Assembly (NCBI RefSeq): GCF_947499265.1
Contig: NZ_CANMNK010000003.1
Coordinates: 62,001 to 126,000, forward strand
Direction of reading: 5' to 3'
DNA from: an uncultured Roseobacter sp.
GTDB lineage: Bacteria; Pseudomonadota; Alphaproteobacteria; Rhodobacterales; Rhodobacteraceae
DNA length: 64,000 nt
In this document: piece by piece, positions 1-7,993 of the stretch
Position numbering within the stretch: the stretch's first letter is position 1
Layout: every line of letters starts with the position of its first letter
The notes under the pieces: generated by a model
Database searches by the model: none
What the model was told of the DNA's origin: nothing
Seen by the model: the letters and a program-made list of their open reading frames with translations, nothing else
Position numbers and translations under genes: made by a program

Positions 1-637
1 TCTCGGCGGCAGCAGGTTGCATCAAGGCGCAGTGAAAGGGCGCGGACACCGGCAGCATCAGCGCCCGTTTGGCCCCGGCCTCCTTGGCCAGCACCGTGGC
101 GCGTTCGACCGCCGCCTTATGGCCGGACACGACATTCTGCGCCGGATCGTTTTCATTAGCGATCTGACAGACCTCGCCTTCCGCCGCGCGTGTCGCGACA
201 TCCGCCGCCGCCGTCGCATCCAGTCCGAGAATGGCGGCCATCGCGCCCTCGCCCACCGGTACAGCCTGCTGCATGGCACGCCCCCGGATCCGCAGGAGCC
301 GCGCCGCATCCGCCACGGAAAATGCGCCTGCCGCCGCCAAAGCGGAATATTCGCCCAGCGAATGACCCGCGACGAAATCCACGCGGTCCAGCCCGATGCC
401 TTCCGCCTCCAGACTGCGCACCGCCGCCATCGATGTCGCCATCAAGGCAGGCTGCGCGTTTTCCGTCAGGGTCAGCGTTTCAATATCACCGTCCCAGATC
501 AGATCGCTGAGCTTTTTGCCCAAGGCGTCATCCACCTCGTCAAAAACCGCCCGCGCCGCCGGATAGGCCTCGGCCAGCGCCTTGCCCATGCCGATGGTCT
601 GCGCCCCCTGACCCGGAAAAACAAATGCGATGCTCAT
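1..637 (-). CDS. fabD: Malonyl-CoA:ACP transacylase FabD (3' end outside window)
   Basis: The gene runs off the left edge, so about 212 N-terminal codons are present. The product moves malonyl groups from CoA to acyl carrier protein, supplying the chain-extension unit for fatty acid synthesis in the cytoplasm. The N-terminus reads MSIAFVFPGQGAQ, the hallmark GQGAQ oxyanion loop, and the GHSLGEYSA nucleophile elbow puts the catalytic serine near residue 93. The PVSAPFHCALM segment at the window edge carries the expected active-site histidine. The start at 637 gives the family's usual N-terminus and has a GGGAGG-like ribosome site. Identification is secure; only the C-terminal third is unseen. 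Confidence 0.96.
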   Translation of the reverse strand, partial: MSIAFVFPGQGAQTIGMGKALAEAYPAARAVFDEVDDALGKKLSDLIWDGDIETLTLTENAQPALMATSMAAVRSLEAEGIGLDRVDFVAGHSLGEYSALAAAGAFSVADAARLLRIRGRAMQQAVPVGEGAMAAILGLDATAAADVATRAAEGEVCQIANENDPAQNVVSGHKAAVERATVLAKEAGAKRALMLPVSAPFHCALMQPAAAE

Positions 638-721
638 GAAATCGCCTCCCCTCTCGTTTGTTCTCCCCGGCTTAGCCTGACCGCGCAGGCGAGGCAACGG
701 CCCAAAATCCAAATCGCGAAA

Positions 722-758
722 GCGCAAACAAGCAGGCCGGTTTGCGCCTGCGCGCAAA
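722..758. promoter_or_regulatory. Cluster of three GCGCAAA half-sites upstream of the b561-YceI gene
   Basis: GCGCAAAC at 722-729, its inverted copy GTTTGCGC at 740-747, and GCGCAAA at 752-758 form two overlapping inverted repeats. They lie 80-115 bp before the start of the b561-YceI gene. The same 11-mer GCGCAAACAAG recurs at 2752-2762 upstream of the separate yceI gene. The repeats are seen directly; a role as operator is inference. Confidence 0.4.
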
Positions 759-836
759 GACTGTGCATCAGCGGTCATTGCCGTGACGTTTGAAGCACCT
801 ACTCTTGAACCGACGCATAAATACCGGAAACACCCG

Positions 837-2036
837 ATGTCTCTTTCAAATACGGCCACGCACTACGGTGCGATCACCAAGACGTTTCACTGGCTCACCG
901 CGCTTTTGATCCTGACGCTGATCCCGCTGGGCATCTATGCCAACGGCCTGCCCTTCGACACCTCCGAGCAGCTGGCGCAGAAGGCACGGCTTTTCTCCTT
1001 GCACAAGACCCTTGGCGTTACGGTCTTCTTCGTGGCCCTGGCGCGCATTCTCTGGGCGCTCAGCCAGCCGAAACCGGGGCTGTTACACGCGGACCGCAAG
1101 ATCGAAAGCCTCGCCGCCGAAACCGTGCACTGGTTGCTCTATGGGTCGCTGCTGTTGGTGCCCCTGTCGGGCTGGGTGCACCACGCGGCCACGGACGGGT
1201 TTGCGCCGATCTGGTGGCCGCTGGGCCAAAATCTGCCGTTTGTGCCCAAATCGGAAAGCCTCGCGGCCACGGCTGCCGGATTGCATATCGTGTTTGAACG
1301 GGTGCTGGTGGCCTCCATCTTTCTGCATTTCGCGGGTGCCCTGAAACACCACATCATCGACAAGGACGCGACCCTGCGCAGAATGCTGCCCGGCACGCCC
1401 ACGGTTGCGGATACAGGCGGCGGGCACCGCGTGACGGCCCCTTTGATCTCCGCGCTTGCGATCTGGGCCGGGGCGCTTTTTGTCGGCAGTACGCTGGACA
1501 TCTATGCCAAACATGACGCCGTGGCCGCCGTCGCGGCACTGGAAGACGTGCAATCGGATTGGACGGTGCAGGACGGCGAGCTTTCCATCACCGTGCAGCA
1601 ACTTGGCTCAGACGTGCGCGGCAGTTTTGCCGATTGGACCGCCGCCATCAGCTTTGATGAGACTGTCACGACGGGTACGGCAGGCACGGTGGATGTGACC
1701 ATCTCCATCGGCTCCCTGACCCTCGGATCCGTCACCAGCCAGGCGCTTGGGGCGGATTTCTTCAACGCGGAAAACTTCCCCACCGCGCAGTTCACCGCCG
1801 ACATCATCAACACAGAGGCCGGCTATCAGGCGGAAGGCACGCTTACGATCAAGGACAAGAGCATGCCCGTGACCCTGCCTTTCACGCTGGACGTGGCCGA
1901 AGGCATTGCGACCATGACCGGCAGCACGCAATTGGACCGACGCAATTACGCCATTGGTGACAATCAAAAGGACGAAGCGACGCTTGGGTTTACCGTTGCG
2001 GTGGATGTGTCACTGACCGCCCAGCAATCGCAATGA
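837..2036 (+). CDS. Cytochrome b561 domain fused to a YceI-like domain
   Basis: This 399-residue membrane protein joins two modules. Residues 1-185 form a four-helix di-haem cytochrome b561 domain with candidate haem ligands H18, H56, H150 and H164. A further hydrophobic helix at about 203-220 leads into a C-terminal periplasmic YceI-like domain (about 238-397), a lipocalin-like barrel known to bind polyisoprenoid quinone-type lipids. I chose ATG 837 rather than an in-frame ATG 54 bp upstream because the b561 domain begins directly there. The fusion implies quinone or isoprenoid redox chemistry at the membrane, but the substrate is unknown. A separate yceI gene converges on it from the right. 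Confidence 0.88.
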   Translation: MSLSNTATHYGAITKTFHWLTALLILTLIPLGIYANGLPFDTSEQLAQKARLFSLHKTLGVTVFFVALARILWALSQPKPGLLHADRKIESLAAETVHWLLYGSLLLVPLSGWVHHAATDGFAPIWWPLGQNLPFVPKSESLAATAAGLHIVFERVLVASIFLHFAGALKHHIIDKDATLRRMLPGTPTVADTGGGHRVTAPLISALAIWAGALFVGSTLDIYAKHDAVAAVAALEDVQSDWTVQDGELSITVQQLGSDVRGSFADWTAAISFDETVTTGTAGTVDVTISIGSLTLGSVTSQALGADFFNAENFPTAQFTADIINTEAGYQAEGTLTIKDKSMPVTLPFTLDVAEGIATMTGSTQLDRRNYAIGDNQKDEATLGFTVAVDVSLTAQQSQ

Positions 2037-2056
2037 CGCCTTGGTCGTGACCGCAA

Positions 2057-2088
2057 GAAAAAAGCCGCGCTGGAATGGCGCGGCTTTT
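2057..2088. terminator. Bidirectional intrinsic terminator
   Basis: A GC-rich stem (AAAAGCCGCG pairing with CGCGGCTTTT) with flanking A and T runs sits between the convergent b561-YceI and yceI genes. The symmetric tails suit termination from both sides. Confidence 0.8.
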
Positions 2089-2110
2089 CCCTGTTGAAAG
2101 ATGGGGGCGG

Positions 2111-2683
2111 TTATTCTGCCTTCATCGCCTCGACAGAGATCACAATCTCGACCTCATCGCTCACGAATGGCGCAAAGGCGCCCAGCTCAAAGTCTGACCG
2201 CAACACGGTTGTTGTCGCGTCAAATCCCGCCCAGGGCTTGCCCGCTTGCGGGTGATCGCCGGTCTGGTTCAGCTTGGCATCCAGAACAACGGGTTTGGTG
2301 ATGTCATTCATGGTCAAGTCACCGGTAATCAGTGCCGTGCCCTCTCCCGTGACTTCGATTGCGGTGGAGGAGAAGGTGATCATGTCGCCCTCTTCCGCGC
2401 CAAAGAAATCGCCGGACATGAAATGCCCGTCGCGCTTCTCCCACCCGGTGAACATGCTCATCACCGGCATCGATACGCTCACCGATGAGGCCGCAGGATC
2501 TGTCTGATCGAACATGATCTCGCCCTCAAAGCCGGAGAACATGCCGTAGGTGGTGGAAAAACCCAGGTGGTTATAGCTGAACAAGACCTGGCTGTGGCTG
2601 GCATCCAGCACGTATTTTTCCGCAGCGGCAGACGCCATGCCCGCGGTTGCAGTCAAAGCAGCGGCAAGAAGAAGTGATTTCAT
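2111..2683 (-). CDS. YceI family periplasmic protein
   Basis: This 190-residue secreted protein has a signal peptide (MKSLLLAAALTATAGMASA) followed by a full-length YceI domain starting YVLDASHSQVLFSYNHLG. YceI proteins are lipocalin-like barrels that bind isoprenoid lipids; some respond to pH or stress. The start at 2683 follows a GGAGG ribosome site, and the open frame upstream lacks a signal-like N-terminus. It converges with the b561-YceI fusion gene across a shared terminator, and its upstream region carries one copy of the GCGCAAACAAG sequence also found before the fusion gene. The precise ligand cannot be read from the sequence. Confidence 0.9.
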   Translation of the reverse strand: MKSLLLAAALTATAGMASAAAEKYVLDASHSQVLFSYNHLGFSTTYGMFSGFEGEIMFDQTDPAASSVSVSMPVMSMFTGWEKRDGHFMSGDFFGAEEGDMITFSSTAIEVTGEGTALITGDLTMNDITKPVVLDAKLNQTGDHPQAGKPWAGFDATTTVLRSDFELGAFAPFVSDEVEIVISVEAMKAE

Positions 2684-2751
2684 TGAGGTGACCTCCAGTT
2701 GTAAAACATGCAGGTAATGTGGGGTTGTTCTACCGCTTAGCAATTCCGCAG

Positions 2752-2762
2752 GCGCAAACAAG
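2752..2762 (-). promoter_or_regulatory. GCGCAAACAAG element upstream of yceI
   Basis: The 11-mer is identical to 722-732, the left part of the inverted-repeat cluster before the b561-YceI gene. It lies about 70 bp upstream of the yceI start. A shared regulator is inferred. Confidence 0.3.
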
Positions 2763-2812
2763 TGATGCGCGCTGATGAACAGCGCGCAATTTCGCCGATG
2801 CGAAGTGGCGGA

Positions 2813-3301
2813 TCAGAGTTTACCGGCAACCCGCAGGGCAGTGACGAGGCTGCGGTGGGCGACGCGGTCGCTTGCGGCCACTTCAGCGAGCAGCGCGTCG
2901 TTCTTGCCCCAGAGCTTCACGTAGGTCCCGCTGTTTTCAACGCGTGTGAGGTTTTTGAAGCTGCAGCGATCCAGAACGAAGCGGTCCTTGCCGCGGGTCC
3001 GCACCAGGCGCACCTCATGGCGGATGGTGTCCACTTCCACCTTCGGGGGCGCGGGCCGCGCGAAGCCCTGCAGCAACGCGATGCCCATCATTCCACCCAC
3101 CGCAGAGGCCAGCAGCTTGAAAAGCATCAGCTCATGGTCCCAGCTGGCGCCCGGCGCCACCCAAAGGCCGAGGGCCGTCAGGATCAGGGCCACGCCCACC
3201 ATCCCCTGAACGCCCCGCATGATCATGCGACTGCCATCCAGGGTCCGCACGGGTTGTGGTGCGATCGATTCAAAGCTGACGGGATCAACTGTGCTGGACA
3301 T
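2813..3301 (-). CDS. Two-helix membrane protein of unknown function
   Basis: I do not recognise this 162-residue protein. After about 27 polar residues it has two hydrophobic segments (about 32-50 and 61-80) and then a soluble C-terminal half rich in charged residues, including a strand-like stretch KVEVDTIRHEVRLVRTRG. This pattern suggests a small inner-membrane protein with a cytoplasmic or periplasmic domain resembling a PH-like fold; that is only a guess. The start at 3301 has a GAGAGGAAAG ribosome site. It is monocistronic and divergent from the ribosomal protein operon to its right. Confidence 0.7.
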   Translation of the reverse strand: MSSTVDPVSFESIAPQPVRTLDGSRMIMRGVQGMVGVALILTALGLWVAPGASWDHELMLFKLLASAVGGMMGIALLQGFARPAPPKVEVDTIRHEVRLVRTRGKDRFVLDRCSFKNLTRVENSGTYVKLWGKNDALLAEVAASDRVAHRSLVTALRVAGKL

Positions 3302-3433
3302 GTGCTTTCCTCTCTTGGTTAATGACGAGAGAAACGCCCAATCAAGACGCAAATAAGACGGCTTTCGGGCTCTGTCTGGGCCATTTCGTGGAGGTTACCG
3401 GCACAGTTGTCGTTTACGGGCTGACCTGCAGCC

Positions 3434-3461
3434 TTGCGCTGCACGCCAAAGCGTGTATATC
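3434..3461 (+). promoter_or_regulatory. Possible promoter of the rpsF operon
   Basis: TTGCGC at 3434-3439 and TATATC at 3456-3461 are separated by 16 bp and lie about 110 bp before rpsF. The 270-bp gap 3302-3571 holds nothing else I can name; a leader structure for S6/S18 feedback is possible but I cannot identify one. Confidence 0.3.
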
Positions 3462-3571
3462 GGCGCTTCCTTTTGCAAAACACTTGAACCGCGCAGTCTC
3501 TCGTGGCGGGGCCGCAAAAGGAGTATCGGCCTCACCTTTGAAATGCGCCTTGATATAAATGAGGAAGCTAC

Positions 3572-3931
3572 ATGCCTAAATATGAGCATGTTATGATCGC
3601 GCGTCAGGACCTGTCCAACACGCAAGCCGAAGGGCTGATCGAACATTTCGGCGCCGTCCTGTCCGACAACGGTGGCGCACTCGTGGACCACGAGTACTGG
3701 GGCGTCAAGACGATGGCCTATAAGATCAACAAGAACCGCAAGGGCCACTATGCCTTCCTGCGCTCGGATGCCCCGGCACCGGCCGTTCAGGAAATGGAAC
3801 GCCTGATGCGCCTGCATGACGATGTGATGCGCGTGTTGACCATCAAGGTCGATGAGCACGCCGAATTGCCTTCCGTGCAGATGCAGAAACGCGACGAACG
3901 CGACCGTGGCGAACGCCGCGAACGCCGCTGA
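3572..3931 (+). CDS. rpsF: 30S ribosomal protein S6
   Basis: The 119-residue product is ribosomal protein S6, which binds the central domain of 16S rRNA together with S18. The N-terminus MPKYEHVMIARQDL and the YWGVKTMAYKINKNRKGHY segment are typical. The C-terminal tail is a run of Arg, Glu and Asp (RDERDRGERRERR), common in alphaproteobacterial S6. A GAGG ribosome site precedes the start. It is the first gene of the rpsF-rpsR-rplI operon, with 26 bp to rpsR. Confidence 0.98.
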   Translation: MPKYEHVMIARQDLSNTQAEGLIEHFGAVLSDNGGALVDHEYWGVKTMAYKINKNRKGHYAFLRSDAPAPAVQEMERLMRLHDDVMRVLTIKVDEHAELPSVQMQKRDERDRGERRERR

Positions 3932-3957
3932 CCCGCTTTAGGACAAGGACATAAATC

Positions 3958-4185
3958 ATGGCCGCTAAACCATTTTTCCGCCGTCGCAAGGTCTGCCCCT
4001 TCTCGGGCGACAACGCGCCGAAGATCGACTACAAAGACACCCGTCTGCTGCAGCGCTACATCTCTGAGCGTGGCAAGATCGTACCGTCCCGCATCACCGC
4101 AGTCTCCGCCAAGAAGCAACGCGAACTGGCCCGTGCCATCAAACGCGCCCGCTTTCTGGCACTTCTGCCCTACGCTGTGAAGTAA
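3958..4185 (+). CDS. rpsR: 30S ribosomal protein S18
   Basis: This 75-residue basic protein has the full S18 pattern, including [19 protein letters not shown] near the start and the [23 protein letters not shown] core that contacts 16S rRNA. S18 and S6 form a heterodimer on the ribosomal platform. A GGACAAGGAC ribosome site lies upstream, and rplI begins 10 bp after the stop, consistent with co-transcription and coupled translation. Confidence 0.98.
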   Translation: MAAKPFFRRRKVCPFSGDNAPKIDYKDTRLLQRYISERGKIVPSRITAVSAKKQRELARAIKRARFLALLPYAVK

Positions 4186-4195
4186 GGAGAAACCG

Positions 4196-4837
4196 ATGCA
4201 AGTTATCCTTCTCGAACGCGTCGCAAAACTGGGCCAGATGGGCGAAGTCGTCGATGTGAAACCCGGCTACGCGCGCAACTTCCTGCTGCCGCAGGGCAAA
4301 GCGCTCAGTGCGTCGAAATCCAACATCGAAGCTTTTGAGCAGCAAAAAGCGCAGCTCGAAGCCCGCAACCTGGAAACCAGAAAAGAAGCGGAATCGCTGG
4401 CAGAGAAACTCGACGGACAGCAGTTCATCGTGATTCGCTCTGCTTCTGATTCCGGCGCGCTTTACGGTTCTGTGACCACCCGCGACGCAGCAGATGCTGC
4501 AACCGAGGCCGGTTTCTCCGTGGACCGCAAGCAGGTTGTTCTGGCACCGATCAAAGAGCTGGGTCTGCATTCCGTGCAAATCGTTCTGCACCCGGAAGTC
4601 GACGCCACCATCGAACTGAACGTGGCCCGCTCGACCGAAGAAGCCGAGCTGCAAGCAGCCGGTAAATCCATTCAGGAACTGGCTGCGGAAGAAGAAGCTG
4701 CCGCGGAATTCGAAATCGCGGAACTCTTCGAAGACATCGGTGCTGCAACTTCTGACGATGAAGAGCTGGCCGAAGCCGTGGCCGAGCCCACGGAAGAGGC
4801 CTCCGGCGATCAGGAAGATACGGCCGATAAAGCCTGA
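4196..4837 (+). CDS. rplI: 50S ribosomal protein L9 with acidic C-terminal extension
   Basis: The first 150 or so residues are a normal L9: the [32 protein letters not shown] signature region, a long connecting helix and the C-terminal rRNA-binding domain. L9 binds domain V of 23S rRNA and helps keep reading frame. At 213 residues the protein is about 65 longer than the usual length; the extra tail (about 150-213) is very rich in Glu, Asp and Ala. Such acidic tails occur in several alphaproteobacterial L9 proteins, but their role is unclear. It is the last gene of the operon and is followed by a strong terminator. Confidence 0.97.
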   Translation: MQVILLERVAKLGQMGEVVDVKPGYARNFLLPQGKALSASKSNIEAFEQQKAQLEARNLETRKEAESLAEKLDGQQFIVIRSASDSGALYGSVTTRDAADAATEAGFSVDRKQVVLAPIKELGLHSVQIVLHPEVDATIELNVARSTEEAELQAAGKSIQELAAEEEAAAEFEIAELFEDIGAATSDDEELAEAVAEPTEEASGDQEDTADKA

Positions 4838-4858
4838 TCTTTACGATCACAGAAATGG

Positions 4859-4892
4859 AAACGGCCGGGTGTATCAGCGCCCGGCCGTTTTT
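4859..4892 (+). terminator. Intrinsic terminator of the rpsF-rpsR-rplI operon
   Basis: AAACGGCCGGG pairs with CCCGGCCGTTT across a short loop and is followed by a T run. Confidence 0.85.
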
Positions 4893-4940
4893 CTTTGCGA
4901 TACTTAAAGTGCCAACTGCAACCGCGCATGCGCCTCCCGG

Positions 4941-5096
4941 TCAGAACATCCCCGGCATACGGCAATCCGCCGCATCCAGTTCCAGCACAGGATCGTTGGG
5001 ACCGCATTCTTCGCCGGTGATCGGGTAGGTTTCCGGCTCCGTGCACCCCAAAAGGGCCAGGGATGCGGTCAAAAACGCCATGTGTATCAGTTTCAT
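4941..5096 (-). CDS. Small lipoprotein, 51 residues
   Basis: The reading frame MKLIHMAFLTASLALLGC has a lysine, a hydrophobic stretch and a lipobox LLGC with the acylated cysteine at residue 18. The mature part is only about 33 residues, acidic and with two more cysteines (EECGPNDP and DCRMPGMF), which may form a disulphide. An in-frame ATG 108 bp upstream is rejected because it would bury the signal peptide. Function is unknown; it is a single gene convergent with the ribosomal operon. Confidence 0.65.
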   Translation of the reverse strand: MKLIHMAFLTASLALLGCTEPETYPITGEECGPNDPVLELDAADCRMPGMF

Positions 5097-5379
5097 ATTC
5101 TTGCCTTTGTACGTGTCGATACCCGCTCCATAGACACTCGCAAATGATCTCGACTTGACGCAGGTCAATTGCGGTGCGCACGACGTCGGGTCACCTGTTT
5201 TCACCGATCACAACGCGTCCTTTCGCGCAGGACGCTGGCGCGTGAATCATCCGCAGATACCAGCAAACCAATCGACCTCACATCAGACCGCAGGCGGCTT
5301 GTCGCGCATCTGCCTCTCCTCCCTTGTGGTCCTCACGCCAGCGGTCAATATCCGCCGAAAAGACAGAAGGTCACCCGCC

Positions 5380-5844
5380 GTGCAGACACGCCGCCATTTC
5401 ATTGCCACCTCCGCCGTGCTCATGCTCGCGGCCTGTGGCGCACGTGAGCCCGCAGGGTTCAATCCCCCGCTTTACCCGAATGAAACGCCGGAACTGCGCC
5501 GCCTGATCAATGAATACGCTGACTTCTACGACCTGCCGCGCTCACTGGTGCACAAGCTGGCGATCCGCGAAAGCACCCACCGCCCCTGGGCGCGCAATGG
5601 TCCTTATTATGGGCTGCTGCAAATCCTGCCCGAAACCGCGCGCACCATGGGGTTTCGCGGCAGACCGGACGACCTGCTGGATGCGGAAACCAACCTGAAA
5701 TACGCGCTGAAATACCTGCGCGGCGCCTGGCTTTTGTCGAATGGTAATCAGGACACGGCCATCATGTGGTACGCCCGTGGCTATTATTACGAGGCCAAAC
5801 GGCGCGGCATGCTGGTTGAAACCGGTCTGCGTCCTGCGGGATAA
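5380..5844 (+). CDS. Lipoprotein lytic transglycosylase (SLT fold)
   Basis: The 154-residue product has a Tat-like or Sec lipoprotein signal ending in LAAC (cysteine 19) and an SLT goose-lysozyme-like domain. The motif AIRESTHRPWA gives the catalytic glutamate at residue 64, followed by YYGLLQILPETARTMGF and a NLKYALKYLR helix. Such enzymes cleave the glycan backbone of peptidoglycan in the periplasm. I prefer GTG 5380, with AGAAGG 9 bp before it, over the in-frame ATG at 5155, because only the former exposes the signal peptide. The catalytic domain is short compared with Slt70, as in small Slt lipoproteins. Confidence 0.85.
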   Translation: MQTRRHFIATSAVLMLAACGAREPAGFNPPLYPNETPELRRLINEYADFYDLPRSLVHKLAIRESTHRPWARNGPYYGLLQILPETARTMGFRGRPDDLLDAETNLKYALKYLRGAWLLSNGNQDTAIMWYARGYYYEAKRRGMLVETGLRPAG

Positions 5845-5901
5845 CCTCAACCCCGGCGGGAATTTCGACTTGACGGACCGAAGCGTGCGGGATCATCGTG
5901 G

Positions 5902-5919
5902 GTGTCATGAAGCTGTGAT
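5902..5919 (+). promoter_or_regulatory. Pho-box-like PhoB site upstream of cpdB
   Basis: GTGTCAT, 4 bp, CTGTGAT closely matches the known PhoB consensus of two CTGTCAT repeats separated by 4 bp. It differs at one base in each repeat and two in the spacer. It lies 47 bp before the cpdB start, where it could replace the -35 element. The target, a nucleotide-scavenging phosphatase, makes phosphate control plausible. Confidence 0.55.
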
Positions 5920-5966
5920 CCCTGCGCGGCATCGTCCACACCACTGATACCATAAGGATATTCGCC

Positions 5967-7925
5967 ATGACCCTGCGTCTTTCACGTCGTTCATTCATCG
6001 CTGGCAGCGCCGGCTTGCTGGCGGTGCACCCCTTCTCCGCCCATGCCAGCGCCGGTCAGGCACACCTGCGGCTGATGGAAACGACGGATCTGCATGTGCA
6101 TGTGTTTCCCTATGATTACTACGCGGACAAACCGCGCGACACCGTGGGGCTGGCGCGCACCGCCTCGATCATCGGCGACATCCGTGCGGAGGCAACGAAC
6201 GCGCTGCTGCTCGACAATGGCGATTTCCTGCAGGGCAATCCGATGGGTGACTACATCGCCTATGAGCGGGGCATGAAGGAAGGCGACATGCATCCGGTGA
6301 TCGCCGCGATGAACGCCGTGGGCTTTGATGCCTCGACGCTGGGCAACCACGAATTCAACTATGGCCTTGATTTCCTGATGAAATCACTGGCCGGTGCAGA
6401 TTTCCCCGTGGTCTCGGCCAATGTCGTCAAGGAAAGGGACAGCACGCCGACTGCAGATACAACGCTGGTCAAACCCTACACCATCATCGAACGCAGCCTG
6501 ACCGATGGCGCGGGTGAAACGCACCCGATCAAGATTGGCCTCATCGGCTTTGTGCCGCCGCAGATCATGAACTGGGACCGGCGTCATCTGGAAGGTAACG
6601 TGCAGACCCGCGACATTCTGGAGGCCGCGCGCGCCTATGTGCCCCAGATGAAGGAAGAAGGCGCCGAGATCATCATCGCCCTCTCCCACTCCGGGATCGG
6701 ATCGGCAGATGAGACCGAGATGATGGAAAACGCTTCCGTGCCGCTGGCCGCCGTGCCGGGGATCGACGCGATCCTCACCGGGCACAGCCATCTGGTTTTC
6801 CCCTCCGCGACCTATCAGGACTACGCCGCGGTCGATGCCGAGGCCGGCACGATCCATGGCAAACCGGCGACCATGGGCGGGTTCTGGGGCAGCCACCTGG
6901 GTCTGGTTGATCTGATGCTGGAGCGGGACGGCAACAGCTGGCGCATCACTGGGCATAGTTCTGAAGCACGCCCAATCTCGAAACGCAACGAGGACCGCTC
7001 GATCACCGCGCTGGTGGAGAGTGATCCAACGGTTCTGGACAGTGTGCAGCAGGCTCATGACGAAACCCTCGCTTACGTGCGCCGCGCGGTTGGGAAAACC
7101 GATGCCAACCTGCACAGCTATTTTGCCTTGGTGGCGGATGATCCATCGGTGCAAATCGTCTCGAACGCGCAAACCTGGTACATTAAAGAAATGCTGCAAG
7201 GCACTGAATACGAAGCGCTTCCGGTGCTATCAGCTGCCGCACCCTTCAAGGCGGGCGGTCGAGGTGGCCCGGAGTATTACACCGATGTGCCCAAGGGCGA
7301 TGTGGCGATCAAGAACGTCTCCGACCTCTACCTCTATCCCAATACCGCACGGGCGGTTTTGGTCACCGGCGCCGAGGTTAAGGATTGGCTGGAACGTTCC
7401 GCAGGCATGTTCAATCAGGTGACCCCCGGTGAGGCGGATCAGCCGTTGATCAACGACGACTTCCCCTCCTACAACTTCGATGTGATGGATGGGGTGACCT
7501 ATCAGATCGACCTCAGCCAGCCGTCGAAGTTCGACCCCAAGGGAGTGCTGATCAACCCGGATGCCAATCGGATTGTCGATCTGCAATTTGACGGTCAACC
7601 GGTTGATCCCAATCAGAAATTCATCATCGCAACAAACAATTACCGGGCCAGCGGCGGCGGTGATTTCCCCGGCGCCAAGGGTGACAGCATCGTCTTTGAG
7701 GGCCCGGACACAAACCGTGACGTGATCGTGCGCTACATCGTGGAAAACGGCACCATCAGCCCCAAGGCCGACGCAAACTGGACCTTCAAACCGCTCGATG
7801 GCGCCTCGGTGCTCTTCGACACGGGGCCCAAGGCCGAAGACTACGTCGATGAGGTCAAAGGTGTCACCGTGGCCCCCGCGGGCGAAGGTGACGATGGGTT
7901 TGCACGGTTCCGCATCCAGCTCTGA
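5967..7925 (+). CDS. cpdB: 2',3'-cyclic-nucleotide 2'-phosphodiesterase / 3'-nucleotidase
   Basis: This 652-residue periplasmic enzyme hydrolyses 2',3'-cyclic nucleotides and 3'-nucleotides, releasing phosphate and nucleosides. The N-terminus has a twin-arginine signal ([12 protein letters not shown]). The metallophosphoesterase domain shows [22 protein letters not shown] and ILTGHSH metal-binding motifs; the second half is the 5'-nucleotidase C-terminal substrate domain, with [15 protein letters not shown] near residue 555. Length and order match CpdB. It stands alone, between the transglycosylase and a bidirectional terminator shared with trigger factor, and is preceded by a Pho-box-like element. 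Confidence 0.94.
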   Translation: MTLRLSRRSFIAGSAGLLAVHPFSAHASAGQAHLRLMETTDLHVHVFPYDYYADKPRDTVGLARTASIIGDIRAEATNALLLDNGDFLQGNPMGDYIAYERGMKEGDMHPVIAAMNAVGFDASTLGNHEFNYGLDFLMKSLAGADFPVVSANVVKERDSTPTADTTLVKPYTIIERSLTDGAGETHPIKIGLIGFVPPQIMNWDRRHLEGNVQTRDILEAARAYVPQMKEEGAEIIIALSHSGIGSADETEMMENASVPLAAVPGIDAILTGHSHLVFPSATYQDYAAVDAEAGTIHGKPATMGGFWGSHLGLVDLMLERDGNSWRITGHSSEARPISKRNEDRSITALVESDPTVLDSVQQAHDETLAYVRRAVGKTDANLHSYFALVADDPSVQIVSNAQTWYIKEMLQGTEYEALPVLSAAAPFKAGGRGGPEYYTDVPKGDVAIKNVSDLYLYPNTARAVLVTGAEVKDWLERSAGMFNQVTPGEADQPLINDDFPSYNFDVMDGVTYQIDLSQPSKFDPKGVLINPDANRIVDLQFDGQPVDPNQKFIIATNNYRASGGGDFPGAKGDSIVFEGPDTNRDVIVRYIVENGTISPKADANWTFKPLDGASVLFDTGPKAEDYVDEVKGVTVAPAGEGDDGFARFRIQL

Positions 7926-7937
7926 TGTCCGCCCAAT

Positions 7938-7973
7938 AAAAACGGGCCGCGACAGAGATGCGCAGCCCGTTTT
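7938..7973. terminator. Bidirectional terminator between cpdB and tig
   Basis: AAAACGGGC pairs with GCCCGTTTT around a loop, with A and T tails on either side, between two convergent genes. Confidence 0.75.
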
Positions 7974-7993
7974 CTATTCTGTAAGAAGGCGCG

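Noticed and set aside
17-793. 258-codon open frame on the plus strand
   Set aside because: Antisense to fabD for most of its length and Arg/His-rich; the fabD motifs are unambiguous.
5155-5379. N-terminal extension of the transglycosylase
   Set aside because: It would place about 75 polar residues before an evident lipoprotein signal peptide.
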